Below are positions 1 through 7,493 of a DNA stretch of 10,444 nucleotides, in pieces (the stretch's first letter is position 1; the number at the start of each line of letters is the position of its first letter). Source of the stretch: Candidatus Faecivivens stercoripullorum (lineage in GTDB: Bacteria > Bacillota > Clostridia > Oscillospirales > Ruminococcaceae). The stretch lies in assembly GCA_018715285.1 (NCBI GenBank), contig DVLW01000128.1:1-10444 (forward strand). Direction: 5' to 3'. Made by a program: the position numbers and the translations under genes. The notes under the pieces are model-generated. The model was given only the letters and a program-made list of their open reading frames with translations. It was not told the origin of the DNA and searched no databases.

Positions 1-15
1 ACGGTGTCTGTACCA

Positions 16-960
16 TCACTCTACAGGATGCAGATCTGTCCGCAGTATACTCTGGTTTTGACGCAAGCAGACCTGCTTTCCATCCGGTGTAAACGCAATA
101 AAACTGCCGTCCATTTCATAATATCCGACAATTGCCATACTGTCCATATCAAAATTCAGTATAAACTTGCTATCCAGCAATGTTCCTGACAGTGCAGGAA
201 CATTTTCATATAGCCAGCTCTGGTTTTCCTCGTTGACCGTAAAAAACAGAGCGTAATACCGTCCATCGCCGACAACCTCTGACGGCTCACATCCTGTCGG
301 CAACTGTACCGTTTCAATCTCGCCGATTTCAGTATCATACCGCCCGATTGAACCGTTTTCCGGGAACATTGGCGGAGATGGGCGTTCGGTACTGTAGGTA
401 ATCGGGCTGTACCCTGTAAGATACTTGCCATAGCATCCAACCGCCGCAAAACCGCCGGGTACTGTTTCCGCAACCTCGGCTGGGATATCCCGCAGGCTGC
501 CACGTATCGAAGAATTTGCTGGTTCCAGCTCAAAATCATAATAACAAGTTGCGCTATATTTTGTGACGTCCTGTTCAAAACCGTACTGACGACGAATCAT
601 AAAAGCGGGTTCTTTGCTTCCCTGCGTTTTTTCGGTCAGAACCACGCCATCAGGTGTCACCAGCCGCATATAATAGGTCTTGTCCTTCCAGATCACCAGC
701 AGATAATTTCCAATATCGGTCACAAGTACCTGTTCCAGCTGCTCATCTTCCGGAATCATCATCCGGGTCGTGACGCTGACTTGATAATCAGGCTGGACTG
801 GTTCTGATGTTTCAGTTTCAGGAATGCTGCTTTCCGGGACAGAAACATCTGAAGACTCCACTGACGGCTCGGACGGCGTATCCTGAGGATTGCTGCGGGA
901 AGTACAGCTACCCAGCACCAAGGCTGCAAGCAATAAACAAAACACTAATTTCAGACGCAT
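16..960 (-). CDS. Putative surface lipoprotein of unknown function
   Basis: A complete 314-residue protein that I do not recognise as a named family. It begins with a short basic N-terminus (MRLK), a hydrophobic stretch to about residue 18, and a lipobox LGSC with the lipidated cysteine at residue 19, so it should be exported and anchored to the outer face of the membrane. Residues 20-55 form a Ser/Pro/Glu/Thr-rich, low-complexity linker typical of lipoproteins. The rest is rich in short aromatic beta-strand-like segments (for example YYMRLVTPDG, YYALFFTV and SFIAFTPDGKQVCL), which would suit a beta-propeller or a similar all-beta fold, but that is inference. The ATG has an AGGAGG ribosome binding site six bases upstream. 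The gene is monocistronic on the left side as far as the window shows, and it is separated from murC by a terminator. Existence as a gene is secure; the role is unknown. Confidence 0.9.
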   Translation of the reverse strand: MRLKLVFCLLLAALVLGSCTSRSNPQDTPSEPSVESSDVSVPESSIPETETSEPVQPDYQVSVTTRMMIPEDEQLEQVLVTDIGNYLLVIWKDKTYYMRLVTPDGVVLTEKTQGSKEPAFMIRRQYGFEQDVTKYSATCYYDFELEPANSSIRGSLRDIPAEVAETVPGGFAAVGCYGKYLTGYSPITYSTERPSPPMFPENGSIGRYDTEIGEIETVQLPTGCEPSEVVGDGRYYALFFTVNEENQSWLYENVPALSGTLLDSKFILNFDMDSMAIVGYYEMDGSFIAFTPDGKQVCLRQNQSILRTDLHPVE

Positions 961-997
961 GATATCCCTCCTGCTTTATCGTGCCGATCATCAATAT

Positions 998-1015
998 AGA
1001 TATAGTTTTATATCT
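998..1015. repeat. Perfect inverted repeat at the lipoprotein transcription start
   Basis: AGATATA-GTTT-TATATCT is a perfect 7-bp inverted repeat with a 4-base spacer. It begins a few bases downstream of the -10 box of the lipoprotein promoter and covers the predicted start of transcription. A repressor operator is a reasonable reading; in the RNA it could also form a weak, AU-rich 5' hairpin. No regulator is encoded nearby. Confidence 0.5.
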
Positions 1016-1017
1016 TT

Positions 1018-1046
1018 ATTATACAGTTTGTTCACCTGCAAGTAAA
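1018..1046 (-). promoter_or_regulatory. Sigma-A-type promoter of the lipoprotein gene
   Basis: Read on the minus strand, TTTACT (-35, positions 1046-1041), a 17-base spacer and a perfect TATAAT (-10, 1023-1018). Transcription should begin near 1011, giving a leader of about 50 bases before the ATG at 960. Confidence 0.7.
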
Positions 1047-1092
1047 GAGAATATCCCACAAAATCAGCATCCATCCATTATACAGCTTAACG

Positions 1093-1123
1093 AAAAATCC
1101 CGGCCTGAAAAGACCGGGATTTT
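1093..1123 (-). terminator. Rho-independent terminator after murC
   Basis: A 10-bp stem (1094-1103 paired with 1114-1123, core AATCCCGG/CCGGGATT) with a 10-base loop. On the minus strand it runs into five T residues. It lies just past the murC stop at 1129 and ends the recG-murC transcript before the lipoprotein promoter. Confidence 0.85.
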
Positions 1124-1128
1124 CAATA

Positions 1129-2499
1129 TTATTCAGAATATTTTGCTTTGAGTTTTTCCACAATCATATGTGCACACTTGTTGACATCTCCGCAGCCGAG
1201 GGTGAGAATCAGGTCACCTGGCTCTGCATTTGCAACCACATAATCCGAAATTTCCGGGAACTCCGGGAACCAGACACAGCCGGGAATCTTTTCCGCCAGC
1301 TGAGCGGTATAAACGCCATCGGTATTCTTTTCACGGGAACCCATAATTTCCGACAGGACAACCTTGTCAGCATGGGAAAGAACCCGTGCAAAATCGTCCA
1401 TCAGCATCTTAGTACGGGAATAGGTAAACGGCTGGTGAACTGCCCAGACCCGTTTGAACGGCAGTGCACGTGCAGCTTTCAGCGTCGCTTCAATCTCAGT
1501 CGGATGGTGGCCGTAATCGTCCGCTACTGTGATATCGTTAATCTCGGCCAGTACCTCAAACCGTCGTCCCGCTCCATGGAACGCATCAATTCCGGCCGCG
1601 CACTGTTCAGGTGTAACACCGGCAGTCATTGCGGCTACACATGCAGCGATGGCATTGAGGATATTGTGGTCACCGGGAACGTGCATCTTGATATGGATCA
1701 GAGTCTTTCCGTGATAGCAGAGGTCAAACTCGGTGTTGACACCGCCCGGATGGACGATATTTTCAGGATAATAATCATTTTTGGGATGTACGCCGAAGGT
1801 AATCAGCCGGTCTTCCATTCCGGCAATCGCCATCATCGTATTGGCGTCATCACCATTTGCGATAATGCACTTGGTTGCCATCGATGCAAATTTCCGGAAG
1901 GAGTGAATCAGGTTGCTCATCGTCTTGAAGTAGTCGAGATGGTCAGCGTCGATATTCAGGATAACCGCAACGTCCGGATGGAGCTTGAGAAAAGTATCGA
2001 CAAATTCGCAGGACTCGCAGACCATATGCTCTGTTTTACCGGCTCTGCCGCTGCCGCCGATTGCAGGCAGTTTGCCGCCGATGACACAGGTCGGGTCCTT
2101 GCCGGCATCCAGCATGATCTGGGTCAGCATCGAAGTCGTAGTTGTTTTTCCATGGGTACCGCTGACGCAGAGTGCGTCGGAATAATGAGCGGTAATTTCT
2201 CCCAGAATGACGCTCCGTTCAACTGTCGGAACACCACTTGCACGCGCCGCGACCAGTTCCGGATTATCTGCCATAATCGCCGCAGAATAAACAATCAGGT
2301 CGGCACCTTCGATATTCTCGGCACGCTGACCGAGAGTGACCTTGATTCCCATCTCCCGAACTTTCTGAAGTGTATCGGTTTCATTATTATCAGAACCGGT
2401 GATCGTATATCCTTTTTCATGCAGAATCTGCGCCATCGGGTACATACCGCTGCCGCCGATACCAATAAAATGCAGATGATTTTTTCCCTCAAGATACAT
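1129..2499 (-). CDS. murC: UDP-N-acetylmuramate--L-alanine ligase
   Basis: MurC is the cytoplasmic Mur ligase that uses ATP to add the first amino acid, L-alanine, to UDP-N-acetylmuramic acid in peptidoglycan precursor synthesis. At 456 residues it has normal length for a Gram-positive MurC. The N-terminal UDP-binding motif GIGGSGM is at residues 13-19. The ATP-binding P-loop GTHGKTTTT is at 114-122, followed by ESCEF at 162-166, NIDADHLDYF at 182-191 and GDHNILNA at 276-283. The C-terminal ligase domain has GAGRRFE at 309-315, DDYGHHPTEI at 327-336 and HQPFTYSR at 355-362. All the expected motifs are intact. The ATG has a GAAGGGA ribosome binding site about nine bases upstream. It lies 66 bases downstream of recG with no terminator or clear promoter between them, so co-transcription from the recG promoter is likely. 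It is not beside other division and cell wall cluster genes here. Confidence 0.97.
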   Translation of the reverse strand: MYLEGKNHLHFIGIGGSGMYPMAQILHEKGYTITGSDNNETDTLQKVREMGIKVTLGQRAENIEGADLIVYSAAIMADNPELVAARASGVPTVERSVILGEITAHYSDALCVSGTHGKTTTTSMLTQIMLDAGKDPTCVIGGKLPAIGGSGRAGKTEHMVCESCEFVDTFLKLHPDVAVILNIDADHLDYFKTMSNLIHSFRKFASMATKCIIANGDDANTMMAIAGMEDRLITFGVHPKNDYYPENIVHPGGVNTEFDLCYHGKTLIHIKMHVPGDHNILNAIAACVAAMTAGVTPEQCAAGIDAFHGAGRRFEVLAEINDITVADDYGHHPTEIEATLKAARALPFKRVWAVHQPFTYSRTKMLMDDFARVLSHADKVVLSEIMGSREKNTDGVYTAQLAEKIPGCVWFPEFPEISDYVVANAEPGDLILTLGCGDVNKCAHMIVEKLKAKYSE

Positions 2500-2565
2500 A
2501 AAATCATTCCCTTCTCTATATCAAGCCCGGTCACCCGGGAAAAGATATTCCAATCCAGAATCCGC

Positions 2566-4656
2566 TCAGTTGCCTGCGCCGCGTTCGGTCATCTGCTGCA
2601 CTTGCGCGCGCAAAATCGCGTGTTCCGGCAAAGATAAATCCGGGTCAGCGTCCAACAGTGCGTATCCTGCCGCCTGTGCTTCAGCAAACAGAGCAGTATC
2701 CTCGAGTACGTCACTGATGCCAAGCGATGGGACACCATGCTGACGATAACCAAAAAAGTCGCCAGCTCCACGGAGTTTCAAATCCTCTTTGGAAATTACG
2801 AAGCCATCGCAGGTTTCTTTCATGACCGAAAGCCGCTTGCGGTTATCCTCACCGTCGTTATCCGAAAGCAGGATACAGGTTGATTTTTTGCTTCCGCGTC
2901 CGACACGTCCTCTCAGCTGGTGCAGCTGGGAAAGTCCGAAACGCTCGGCATTTTCAATCATGATAATTGTGGCGTTCGGAACGTCTACGCCGACCTCGAC
3001 AACCGTCGTCGCAACCAGCAACTGGATTTCACCCGAAGCAAACCGCGCCATGACCGCGTCTTTCTCGTCCGACTTCATCCGTCCGTGCAGGAGTCCGACC
3101 GTATACCCTTTAAACGCGGTTTCCTGCAACTGCCTTGCGTAATCAACCGCCGCCGTCATACTGCCGGATGGGTCGTTTTCCTCAATCAGCGGACAGACGA
3201 TGTATCCCTGTTCTCCTCGTGCAAGGTGGTCACGGATATACCCCAATGCACGCTCCCGTTTATCCGAATGAATCGAGAATGTTTCAATCGGCTGGCGGCC
3301 TTTGGGAAGTTCGTCAATGACCGATAAATCCAGATCACCGTACACAATCAGTGCCAGCGTTCGCGGAATCGGAGTTGCCGACATGACCAGCACATGCGGA
3401 TTTTCGCCTTTTTCACCCAACCGCTGCCGTTGTGCAACGCCAAACCGGTGCTGCTCGTCGGTGATAACCAGCCCGAGACGATGAAAAACGGTCGCCTGCT
3501 GGACAAGCGCATGGGTACCGACAACTACATCGATTTCTCCGGCTGCGATTTTCTCCCGCATCAGCGTTTTCTGCTTAGGGGTGAGCGAACCGGACAGCAG
3601 TCCAATCCGGATTCCCAGCGGTTCCAGAAAACGGCGCAGTGTCGCTTCATGCTGGGAAGCAAGGATTTCAGTCGGTGCCATCAGAGCCGCCTGATACCCG
3701 CTTTTGACCATTGCAAAAGCTGCGGCAGCCGCAACCATCGTCTTACCGGAGCCGACATCACCCTGCACCAGCCGGTTCATCGGATATTTGGAAGACATAT
3801 CCAGCAGAATCTCTCCGATTACCCTTTTTTGTGCACCGGTCAGCTGATACGGCAGACTTTGCAGGAATGGACGCAGGTCAGGCCGTCTGATACGGACCTC
3901 AGTTTCCCGGCGCTGCCTGCCTTTGAGCAGTTTCAGCCCGATGGTCAGGCGGAGCAGTTCTTCAAACGAAAGCCGGCGTTTTGCAGCTTCCAGCTGGGTC
4001 TGCCCCTCGGGAAAATGAATCTGACGGATAGCCGCCTGATAGGAAATCAGCCGGTGTTCTTTCCGCAGATCTTCCGGCAATGGGTCAGGCATCGAAGGCA
4101 GAAAATGCTCGATCGCGTCTTTTACATTGGTCTGCACCATTTTACTGGTCAGTCCTTCGGTCAGTGAATAGACCGGACGCAGAATATCCGCTTCCTCTGC
4201 CGGAAGATAGGTCGAAAGCGTCAGTCCGTAGGCTGCGCCGGTACGGGTCCATTTACCGGCAAAGACATAATCCTCACCCGTTTTCATTCCATAATAGACG
4301 TACTCGCTGTTGAAGATGGTGACGACAAAGTTGTGCAGCCCATCGGTTGCCTGCAATTTATACAGCACCATTCCTTTACGAATCGGTGCAGGCGGAAACT
4401 TGCGCAGAACCTTTCCCGCTATTACGACGTTCTCGCCGCCGATACACTGGTCAACCGTTTTGGGCGAAGTAAAATCCTGATAACTGCGCGGATAAAATGC
4501 CAGCAGCTGTTCAACCGTCCGGATACCCAGTTTCAGATAGAGTGCTTCCCTTTTGGGGCCGACATTTTTCAGCCGTGTGACCGGGGTTTGAGGAAGCTGA
4601 ATCTGTACCATATTCTTTTCTGAGGCCACCTGAGGCTGCATGGAAGACATTTCCAC
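2566..4656 (-). CDS. recG: ATP-dependent DNA helicase RecG
   Basis: RecG is a double-stranded DNA translocase that remodels stalled replication forks and Holliday junctions. Using the GTG at 4656 the protein has 696 residues, normal for the family. An N-terminal region with the PRSYQDF motif leads into the OB-fold wedge domain (about residues 65-155), which binds branched DNA. The helicase core follows: Walker A GDVGSGKT at 299-306, APTEILA near 327-333, GTHALVQ near 380-386, Walker B box DEQH at 400-403, SATPIPRT at 426-433, and motif VI QLRGRVGR at 580-587. The C-terminal RGAGDFFGYRQHG stretch near 629-641 matches the RecG-specific TRG region. All catalytic motifs are present. The start is uncertain: GTG at 4665 overlaps the ribosome binding site and is unlikely, GTG at 4656 sits eight bases from AAAGGAG, and ATG at 4650 sits fourteen bases from it. 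It is the first gene of a probable recG-murC operon. Confidence 0.96.
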   Translation of the reverse strand: MEMSSMQPQVASEKNMVQIQLPQTPVTRLKNVGPKREALYLKLGIRTVEQLLAFYPRSYQDFTSPKTVDQCIGGENVVIAGKVLRKFPPAPIRKGMVLYKLQATDGLHNFVVTIFNSEYVYYGMKTGEDYVFAGKWTRTGAAYGLTLSTYLPAEEADILRPVYSLTEGLTSKMVQTNVKDAIEHFLPSMPDPLPEDLRKEHRLISYQAAIRQIHFPEGQTQLEAAKRRLSFEELLRLTIGLKLLKGRQRRETEVRIRRPDLRPFLQSLPYQLTGAQKRVIGEILLDMSSKYPMNRLVQGDVGSGKTMVAAAAAFAMVKSGYQAALMAPTEILASQHEATLRRFLEPLGIRIGLLSGSLTPKQKTLMREKIAAGEIDVVVGTHALVQQATVFHRLGLVITDEQHRFGVAQRQRLGEKGENPHVLVMSATPIPRTLALIVYGDLDLSVIDELPKGRQPIETFSIHSDKRERALGYIRDHLARGEQGYIVCPLIEENDPSGSMTAAVDYARQLQETAFKGYTVGLLHGRMKSDEKDAVMARFASGEIQLLVATTVVEVGVDVPNATIIMIENAERFGLSQLHQLRGRVGRGSKKSTCILLSDNDGEDNRKRLSVMKETCDGFVISKEDLKLRGAGDFFGYRQHGVPSLGISDVLEDTALFAEAQAAGYALLDADPDLSLPEHAILRAQVQQMTERGAGN

Positions 4657-4664
4657 CCCTGTCA

Positions 4665-4671
4665 CTCCTTT
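4665..4671 (-). promoter_or_regulatory. Ribosome binding site that decides the recG start
   Basis: AAAGGAG on the minus strand. Its last G is the first base of the upstream in-frame GTG (4665), so that codon cannot be the start for this site. The GTG at 4656 is eight bases away, the best spacing. The ATG at 4650 is fourteen bases away but has a weak purine-rich GGGGTGG just ahead of it. Confidence 0.6.
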
Positions 4672-4800
4672 CCCGATCTGTTCCCGCGAATTCCCATCCT
4701 GACTGACATTTTCGTCCTTTTCTGGTCTGATTTTTCCAAAACAGGCCCCAAAGGCTGCCCGGTAACATTTCCCAACCGCTTGAGACGGCAGAATTTTTAT

Positions 4801-4822
4801 GTTAGCATAGACTTATCCTAAC
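4801..4822. repeat. Imperfect 22-bp palindrome upstream of recG
   Basis: GTTAG-c-ATA-gact-TAT-c-CTAAC: eight of nine positions on each arm are complementary. It lies in the long recG leader and upstream of the M23-like gene, and could be a protein binding site for either. Its function is not shown by the sequence. Confidence 0.35.
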
Positions 4823-4896
4823 GGGACACCGGCGAAAAATGTACAGTCGAATCCCTTTATGTCCACCACAAAGGTATTTTGTCTGGTTACCGAAAT

Positions 4897-4925
4897 ATTA
4901 TACCACATTTTTTATACGGTGAACA
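4897..4925 (-). promoter_or_regulatory. Probable extended -10 promoter of recG-murC
   Basis: On the minus strand, TATAAT (4902-4897) is preceded by TGG, giving the extended -10 form TGnTATAAT. A weak -35 (TGTTCA, 4925-4920) sits 17 bases upstream. This predicts a start near 4890 and a leader of about 230 bases, which is long; another promoter nearer to recG may exist but was not recognised. Confidence 0.5.
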
Positions 4926-4964
4926 GTCCCGGCAGGAACCTAATATCGAAAGGATTGACGCAAA

Positions 4965-5951
4965 GTGAAACAACAAACAGGCAAGGTCGCCCTGCTGCTG
5001 ACCTTCATGCTCAGCCTGCTCCTGCTGCTTCCAACTTCCGTTTCCGCGAACTACCGCTGGGGCAGTACGGGCAACGCCGTCTACAACCTGCAAACCAATC
5101 TGTACGGGTTGGGATACGGCTGTACTCCAGACGGGATTTTTGGTCAGAAGACCCATTCCGCCGTCATCTGGTACCAGTCCAATAATGGGCTGTCGGTTGA
5201 CGGAATTGCCGGGACAAAGACCCTGGCAAAAATCAAAGAGGACGTGACGACTGTTCAGCAGCAGCTGGGCGACCTCGGATACAATGCCGGCAAAGCTGAC
5301 GGCATTTTTGGTCCAACCACCCGTTCGGCTGTAAAATCCTTCCAGTCGGATTACAATCTGACAGCAGACGGTATTGCCGGCAGCAAGACCCGTGCAGCTC
5401 TCGCCGAAGCCGTCAAAAACAGCAATGACACCGATTCCGACACCGGTACCCAGGACGATCTTGACAAGCTCCGGCAGTACATCAAAGACAACTGGATCAG
5501 TCCCATCCGTGCCGAATACCTGCCGATTACCGGCGGACGTTCATTCGGATACAAGCGGAGCGATGGAAGACAGCACGCCGGCATAGACTTTTTTGTAGTA
5601 GACGGAGCCGGTACGCCAGTTTACGCAATGACCGACGGAACTGTCACTGCAACCAGCACCACTTTTTATGCCGGAACCGGCGCCGTGACCGTTAAAAACA
5701 ACGACGGTACGGTTGTCCGTTACGGTGAGATCACACCGGCTGTCTCCAACGGCAGAACCGTCCGTAAAGGACAGATCATCGGTTATCTCGCAAAGAACAA
5801 CAATGACGGCGGAACCATGCTTCACCTCGAACTTTACCGCGGTGATGCCGAAGGCATTCTGACCCGGGTCAATACCGATTACTGGTATGTTTCCGGCAAC
5901 TATAACCGCCGTTCCGACCTGCTCAATCCCACTGAAATGGGTATTGGATAA
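4965..5951 (+). CDS. Secreted protein with two peptidoglycan-binding repeats and a degenerate M23 (LytM-like) domain
   Basis: A 328-residue exported protein. A signal peptide covers residues 1-28, with likely cleavage after SVSA. Two peptidoglycan-binding repeats of the PG_binding_1 type follow, at about 31-90 and 92-150, each with the DGIFG and DGIAG signatures (56-60 and 79-83; 112-116 and 135-139). A Thr/Asp-rich linker (152-166) joins them to an M23-like beta domain at about 187-295. Metal ligands of the M23 fold appear present: HAGID (H204, D208) and H287 in MLHLE. The two histidines that flank the zinc in LytM-type endopeptidases are replaced: the usual YxH is YGE (E255), and the usual HxH is MLH (M285). 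So it probably binds the cell wall, but hydrolysis is doubtful. It starts at a GTG with GAAAGGA ten bases upstream, stands alone, and ends at a strong terminator. Confidence 0.9.
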   Translation: MKQQTGKVALLLTFMLSLLLLLPTSVSANYRWGSTGNAVYNLQTNLYGLGYGCTPDGIFGQKTHSAVIWYQSNNGLSVDGIAGTKTLAKIKEDVTTVQQQLGDLGYNAGKADGIFGPTTRSAVKSFQSDYNLTADGIAGSKTRAALAEAVKNSNDTDSDTGTQDDLDKLRQYIKDNWISPIRAEYLPITGGRSFGYKRSDGRQHAGIDFFVVDGAGTPVYAMTDGTVTATSTTFYAGTGAVTVKNNDGTVVRYGEITPAVSNGRTVRKGQIIGYLAKNNNDGGTMLHLELYRGDAEGILTRVNTDYWYVSGNYNRRSDLLNPTEMGIG

Positions 5952-5968
5952 GACATTTTTCACTACTG

Positions 5969-5996
5969 GCGCGCCGCAGACTGCGGCGCGCTTTTT
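5969..5996 (+). terminator. Rho-independent terminator of the M23-like gene
   Basis: A very GC-rich hairpin: 11-bp arms GCGCGCCGCAG (5969-5979) and CTGCGGCGCGC (5981-5991), followed directly by TTTTT. It begins 17 bases past the stop codon and isolates this gene from the MATE gene. Confidence 0.93.
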
Positions 5997-6059
5997 GTAC
6001 GCAGAATACCATCCGACCAGATGGGCAGCAGCTGAAAATCCGGGAAAAACCGGCGCAGT

Positions 6060-6073
6060 ATATGACATATGTC
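6060..6073. repeat. Overlapping palindromes upstream of the MATE promoter
   Basis: Two overlapping symmetric elements: ATATG-A-CATAT (6060-6070) and GACATATGTC (6064-6073). They lie where a -35 region would be expected, about 25 bases upstream of the MATE -10 box, and may form an operator for the pump gene. Confidence 0.35.
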
Positions 6074-6095
6074 CTACCCGTTTCTTCCTGTATTC

Positions 6096-6104
6096 TGATA
6101 TACT
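6096..6104 (+). promoter_or_regulatory. Extended -10 element for the MATE gene
   Basis: TGATATACT fits the extended -10 pattern TGnTATAAT with one mismatch. No good -35 is found 16-18 bases upstream. Transcription would begin near 6111, giving a leader of about 36 bases. Confidence 0.55.
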
Positions 6105-6146
6105 GAAGATATCAATTCACCAAATATACAGAAATGAGGTAACCCG

Positions 6147-7484
6147 ATGGACAACGAACTCTTTGAAAATACGCCGGTACATAAGGCGTATATCCGTCTA
6201 GCACTGCCGCTGGTATTCAGCATGATCGTTACGATGATCTATAACCTTGCCGATACCTACTTTATCGCGGCAACCGGAAATACCAGTCTGGTAGCCGGTG
6301 TTTCCCTCTGTGCGCCGGTATTTACCCTGCTGATGGCCTTTGGAAACATCTTCGGCCAGGGCGGCACCTCGCTGATTTCGCGGATGCTGGGTCAAAAGGA
6401 CGCGGCAGGTGTCCGGCGTGTAAGCGCTTTTTGTTTTTACGGAGCACTGCTGTGCGGTGCAGTAGTCGGAGGAATTATGCTGATTTTTTCCGGACCGCTG
6501 CTGCGGGTACTGGGTGCGGATGACCAGACACTGGGTCACGCAATGCCTTACTATACTGTGCTGGCGATTGGCGCTCCCTTTACGGTCGCTTCCTTTATTC
6601 CTTCCAACCTGCTGCGCGCTGAAGGCATGTCCCGTGAATCGATGATCGGCTCGGTCAGCGGCGCTGTTTTGAACATCATCCTCGACCCGATTCTGATTTC
6701 AGTCTGCGGAATGGGTGCAATGGGTGCGGCAGTTGCAACCGTCGCCGGATACCTGCTTTCCGACTTCTATTTCTGCATGGTTATCCTCAAAAAGAGCCGT
6801 CACCTTTCCCTTTCTCCGGCAGAAATCAAAATTTCCGGAGATCAGGCCGCTCAGATCTTCGGCATTGGCATCCCGGCTGCCATCACCAACATCTGCTCCA
6901 GTGTCTGCATGGTTTTGACCAACCAGCTGCTGCTCCCTTACGGCAACGATAAAATCGCCGCAATGGGTATCGTCCTCAAAGTCACGCTGGTGGCACAGCT
7001 GATTATGACCGGTCTGGCATTTGGCGGACAGCCGCTCATCGGCTATTTTTACGGCGCGAAAAACCATGAGAAGATGCGCAGACTTATCCGTTTCAGTTTC
7101 AGCTTTATCAGCATCACCGCACTGGTTCTGACCGTCATCATTTTTGCAGGTGCACCGCTGATTCTCAGAGGATTTATCGATACTGAGGAGATCATCTCCA
7201 TCGGTACCGTCATGCTCCGCTGGCAGGTCAGCTCCAGCTTAATGGCCGCACTGGTCCAGCTGTTTACCATCTATTTTCAGTCGACCGGCAGAATGGTCGG
7301 TTCCTTCCTGCTCTCGATCAGCCGTCAGGGTGTGGTCTTCATCCTGGTACTGGTGATTCTGGCAAAGGTTGCCGGACTGAATGGCATTATCGCCGCCCAG
7401 TTTGCAGCAGACCTCATAAGCGCTGTTTTTGCCGCGCTACTGTTTTACAAGCAGCTGTACAGAGAACTGCTCACCGAAAAATAA
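6147..7484 (+). CDS. MATE family multidrug/cation efflux transporter
   Basis: A complete 445-residue integral membrane protein of the MATE (multidrug and toxic compound extrusion) family, which exports organic cations, drugs or metabolites in exchange for Na+ or H+. The sequence fits twelve membrane helices in two homologous halves. Family signatures include IYNLADTYFIAATG (31-44), FGQGGTSLISRMLGQ (69-83), IPSNLLRAEGMS (151-162), LDPILISVCGMGAMGAAVAT (179-198) and GGQPLIGYFYGAKN in the second half (293-306). The style is closest to the MepA/DinF-like bacterial group; the substrate cannot be predicted. The ATG has GAGGT six bases upstream. It is a single-gene unit bounded by terminators on both sides, with possible operator sequences upstream and no adjacent regulator gene. 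Confidence 0.95.
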   Translation: MDNELFENTPVHKAYIRLALPLVFSMIVTMIYNLADTYFIAATGNTSLVAGVSLCAPVFTLLMAFGNIFGQGGTSLISRMLGQKDAAGVRRVSAFCFYGALLCGAVVGGIMLIFSGPLLRVLGADDQTLGHAMPYYTVLAIGAPFTVASFIPSNLLRAEGMSRESMIGSVSGAVLNIILDPILISVCGMGAMGAAVATVAGYLLSDFYFCMVILKKSRHLSLSPAEIKISGDQAAQIFGIGIPAAITNICSSVCMVLTNQLLLPYGNDKIAAMGIVLKVTLVAQLIMTGLAFGGQPLIGYFYGAKNHEKMRRLIRFSFSFISITALVLTVIIFAGAPLILRGFIDTEEIISIGTVMLRWQVSSSLMAALVQLFTIYFQSTGRMVGSFLLSISRQGVVFILVLVILAKVAGLNGIIAAQFAADLISAVFAALLFYKQLYRELLTEK

Positions 7485-7493
7485 ATAAAAACC

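Larger units (their letters stand above)
4657..4964. other. Divergent intergenic region between recG and the M23-like gene
   Basis: This 308-base stretch separates the recG start (minus) from the M23-like start (plus). It holds the recG ribosome binding site, a recG promoter near 4897-4925, an imperfect palindrome at 4801-4822 and the plus-strand ribosome binding site GAAAGGA at 4948-4954. The minus-strand leader could fold around CTGCC/GGCAG with an inner CGGT/ACCG pair (about 4760-4795), but I match it to no known riboswitch. I could not identify a convincing plus-strand promoter. Confidence 0.5.

Noticed and set aside
2526..2539. CCCGG-TCAC-CCGGG hairpin between recG and murC
   Set aside because: The stem is only 5 bp and no T-tract follows on the minus strand, so it is not supported as a terminator.
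1168..2637. A 489-codon open frame on the plus strand across murC
   Set aside because: It is exactly antisense to a fully conserved murC, its translation is rich in Cys, His and Arg with no recognisable motif, and it lacks a convincing ribosome binding site. It is a shadow of murC codon bias.
3394..4167. A 257-codon open frame on the plus strand across recG
   Set aside because: It is antisense to the conserved helicase core of recG and encodes no recognisable protein features.
4511..4768. An 85-codon minus-strand frame overlapping the recG start, considered as a leader peptide
   Set aside because: It has no adequate ribosome binding site, its composition is unlike a protein, and most of it lies within recG in another frame.
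4879..4916. Plus-strand promoter for the M23-like gene built from TTGTCT or TTACCG with TATACC or TTTATA
   Set aside because: All pairings have poor -10 matches or unsuitable spacing, so no promoter was called.
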